Source: Sophora flavescens | Taxonomy: Eukaryota > Streptophyta > Magnoliopsida > Fabales > Fabaceae | Reading direction: 5' to 3' | DNA length: 64,000 bases | Assembly (NCBI GenBank): GCA_030762895.1 | Contig: CM061062.1 | Coordinates: 2,999,001-3,063,000 of the forward strand | Shown here: positions 56,101-59,100 of the stretch, piece after piece | Layout: each line of letters begins with the position of its first letter | Numbering within the stretch: the first letter of the stretch is position 1 | Notes under the pieces: model-generated | What the model saw: only the letters and a program-made list of their open reading frames with translations | Told to the model about the DNA's origin: nothing | Databases searched by the model: none | Position numbers and translations under genes: made by a program

Positions 56101-59100
56101 TGGAGAAAAGAATTCTGCAATTTAATGTAAAGCCAAGGTTTACAAAACCGAACCGGACCGGCCGGTCCGACTGGTTTAATCGGGACCCGGGACCTAGGCC
56201 GGTTCGGTTGGCCCCCAGAACCGGTCTTGCTTGAAACCGGTCTCAGAACCATCGAACCGGTTCAAAACCTGTAAAACCGGTCATGATCGGTTGTGGACCG
56301 GTTTCCTATAAAAAAAAAATTAGTATAAAAGGATTTGGGTCGTCCTAGCCAAAACCCAATTCTTTTGTTTTCTAACATATTTGGGCCGGTTGTAGATTTT
56401 GGGTTGGCTTTCCCTATTAAGATGATTTTAACATATATCTTTACATTTATTTAGTTTAATTTCAAAATTAAAAAATTGTGCTTAATAATTTTTGTTGTTA
56501 TGTTTTTTTTTGTTTAATATTGTTACAAATATTATATTAAAAATTAAAATAATATTATTTAATTATAACCGGTTCAACCTCGGTTAGACCATTGAACCTT
56601 GAACCGCTGCCTTCACCGGTTCGATGGCCGGTCTGGTTTTGGAAACCTTGGTAAAAGCTTTGGATCATATGCAGGAATAAAACAGAAAAAAGAAGGCAGA
56701 GGGAGGGGAAGGGAAGGAGAGATTAGTTACCTGGCTGGGTAACCAAGAGGTAATTTTGGTGAAATAGAAACTAAAGCTGCCAAGACAGTAGCCTGGCCAT
56801 CCAAAGAATCAAGCGCAAACTGTAAGCTGCTTCCCTGCAAACAATGTATCAATGGTAATTCATAAAACAGAATACCATAGAGGAGCAACAAGCAGAGAGT
56901 AGCTTTGTTTTATTTCTTCTCTCCCCAAAAAAAGTGAACTCACCTAAGAGCATGATGTACATTACAAATGAGGCTACAGCGAATAGCTAACAAGTGTATC
57001 AGCATGTCCAGGAAACTAGATATTTTTGTATTTAGAATTAGATCGCAATTGGCTCCAAGAGCCATCACAGATATGCACCAGGATTGGAAGGGACCTTTAA
57101 ACTGTTAACATGTCTGTCTGTCTTTTCTATGTTTGTATGTCCTTGCTAAGGAGGACTTCTTATCATCCTCTTCCAATCAAATTTTTCTTCTTACCTCTAA
57201 TACAATTTCTTTTATCCAACAACAGTATTAATAATAACTAATAAAGGACGATATAAAATACAGCACATTACAAAATTTGAATAAATTTTACCTTTTCAAA
57301 AGATATACTCTCTCGTAAAGCAGTAAGAGTAGTCACCCCATATGAAGTTAACCCACCAACACATGTTGGATCAACTTCTGCCAATGCACGCAAAGCCAAA
57401 GCAGCCTCGATCCGGACCTAATAATATATTTTATGAACATATATTACAAAGAGACGAGAAAGAAAAGCATGAATACAGGAATTATACCATCTTGCAATAT
57501 CATACAGCATACACAATAAATATGAATTAGAAAGAAAACATTTTCGAGTATAATAAAGGCATGTAAACTAAAGAAACAGTCACCCCAAAAGATTCAACTG
57601 TAGGGTGCATGCTTTTTTTTTACTTATATCATCATTAATAGACATGCCCACTCCACTGAAACCACTTGCACTTGGAGAATAAAAAAAGTACAAGCCCACC
57701 TCTACCTTGTGCGTAAATTTTAATTATTTATAAACTGAATGGGGGAAATAAAGAGGGTGAGCCTAAGCACAATGGAAAGGCTGCGGCCTTGACATAATGG
57801 TCATGGGTTCTGGATGGTTGCAGAAATTGCCTCTTTGCTTCTGCGGATAAGACTGCATTAAGACCCTACCATTATGGTGGTTTTTATTTGTATCTCTAAC
57901 ATCAGCCAATTACTAACCTATAACACTACATCCACAGGTAGTTCCTTCCAATTTTCCTATATCTCTTCTCCCTAGTAGCTACTTCTCAATATCACATGTT
58001 TTTTCATGAAAGAATAAATTCATTGAGATGAAGAGAATGCAATACCACATGATTATAAAATCCATACAGAACACAGCTTTCATTTTGAATTATAATGAAT
58101 ACTTAAATTGACATGAGAAATAAGTTTAAATTTCAAAGACCTCCAAATACACCAGTGTGGACCTCAAACAGAAAAAGCATTATCATTCTCCTTTTCCACA
58201 ACTGCCACGCTAACAGAATTTTAGCCCTCACATCTCCCTTCACATTTTCTTCGAGGATATGTTTGGATGGGATTTGGAAGGAAAGGAAGGCAAATTATTC
58301 ATCTCTAAATTAAGAGTTATAAAATGATTAAGAAAATTAATGAGAATGTTTACTCAAAATGAAAAATTAACCCTCCCTGCCATTGCCTACAAACCCCTCC
58401 ATCCAAACATACTGTGAAGAAATTATTTACAAGAACATTTTACCTTTTTTCCTTTCATTCTAACCCCACAGGTAACAAGCAAGACAATTTAAAACCAAAA
58501 CAAGTATATAATCCTAATTCTTAAATGAACAAGCATACAAGTAAACAATAAATTTTATTGAATATATAAACTCATGAGCTTCTTATAAACAACAAAGATC
58601 ATTAGCTCACTAGCTTTGAACAATGAGACACTGCAGCAACTACAGTGACGTCAAGAACTTCTTTAAATTCAAGTGGAACCTGCAAATTGACAATTCAAAA
58701 TAAGCACACCTAGAAAAATCCGAGCCATACTTCTCACTCATCTAATAGAAACATACACAACATTTCATTTTCTGATAGAAAGATTAGCAGTCAAGGATTA
58801 CCTCCCCCAATGTTTTCAGTGTATAGGACAGTGTACGTAATGCAGCCACTTTCATAGAAGCACCAACTTCAGGTGATTGAAGCTGCAACTTGCCAAAATG
58901 CAGGTGAGAAAAAGAAAGAAATTCCATACACATCACTAAGACGATTTCAAAGCTGAAACACACACACACGCGCAAATGATCACTAATTATTTAATTCAAG
59001 TAACTTCTTCACACCAGCTTTCCTAGAAAAACTAGAAAACTCCTTTGAGTTGGCTCAGTCATTTGATCAGTTACGCCAACACGGAGGATATATAGAACAC

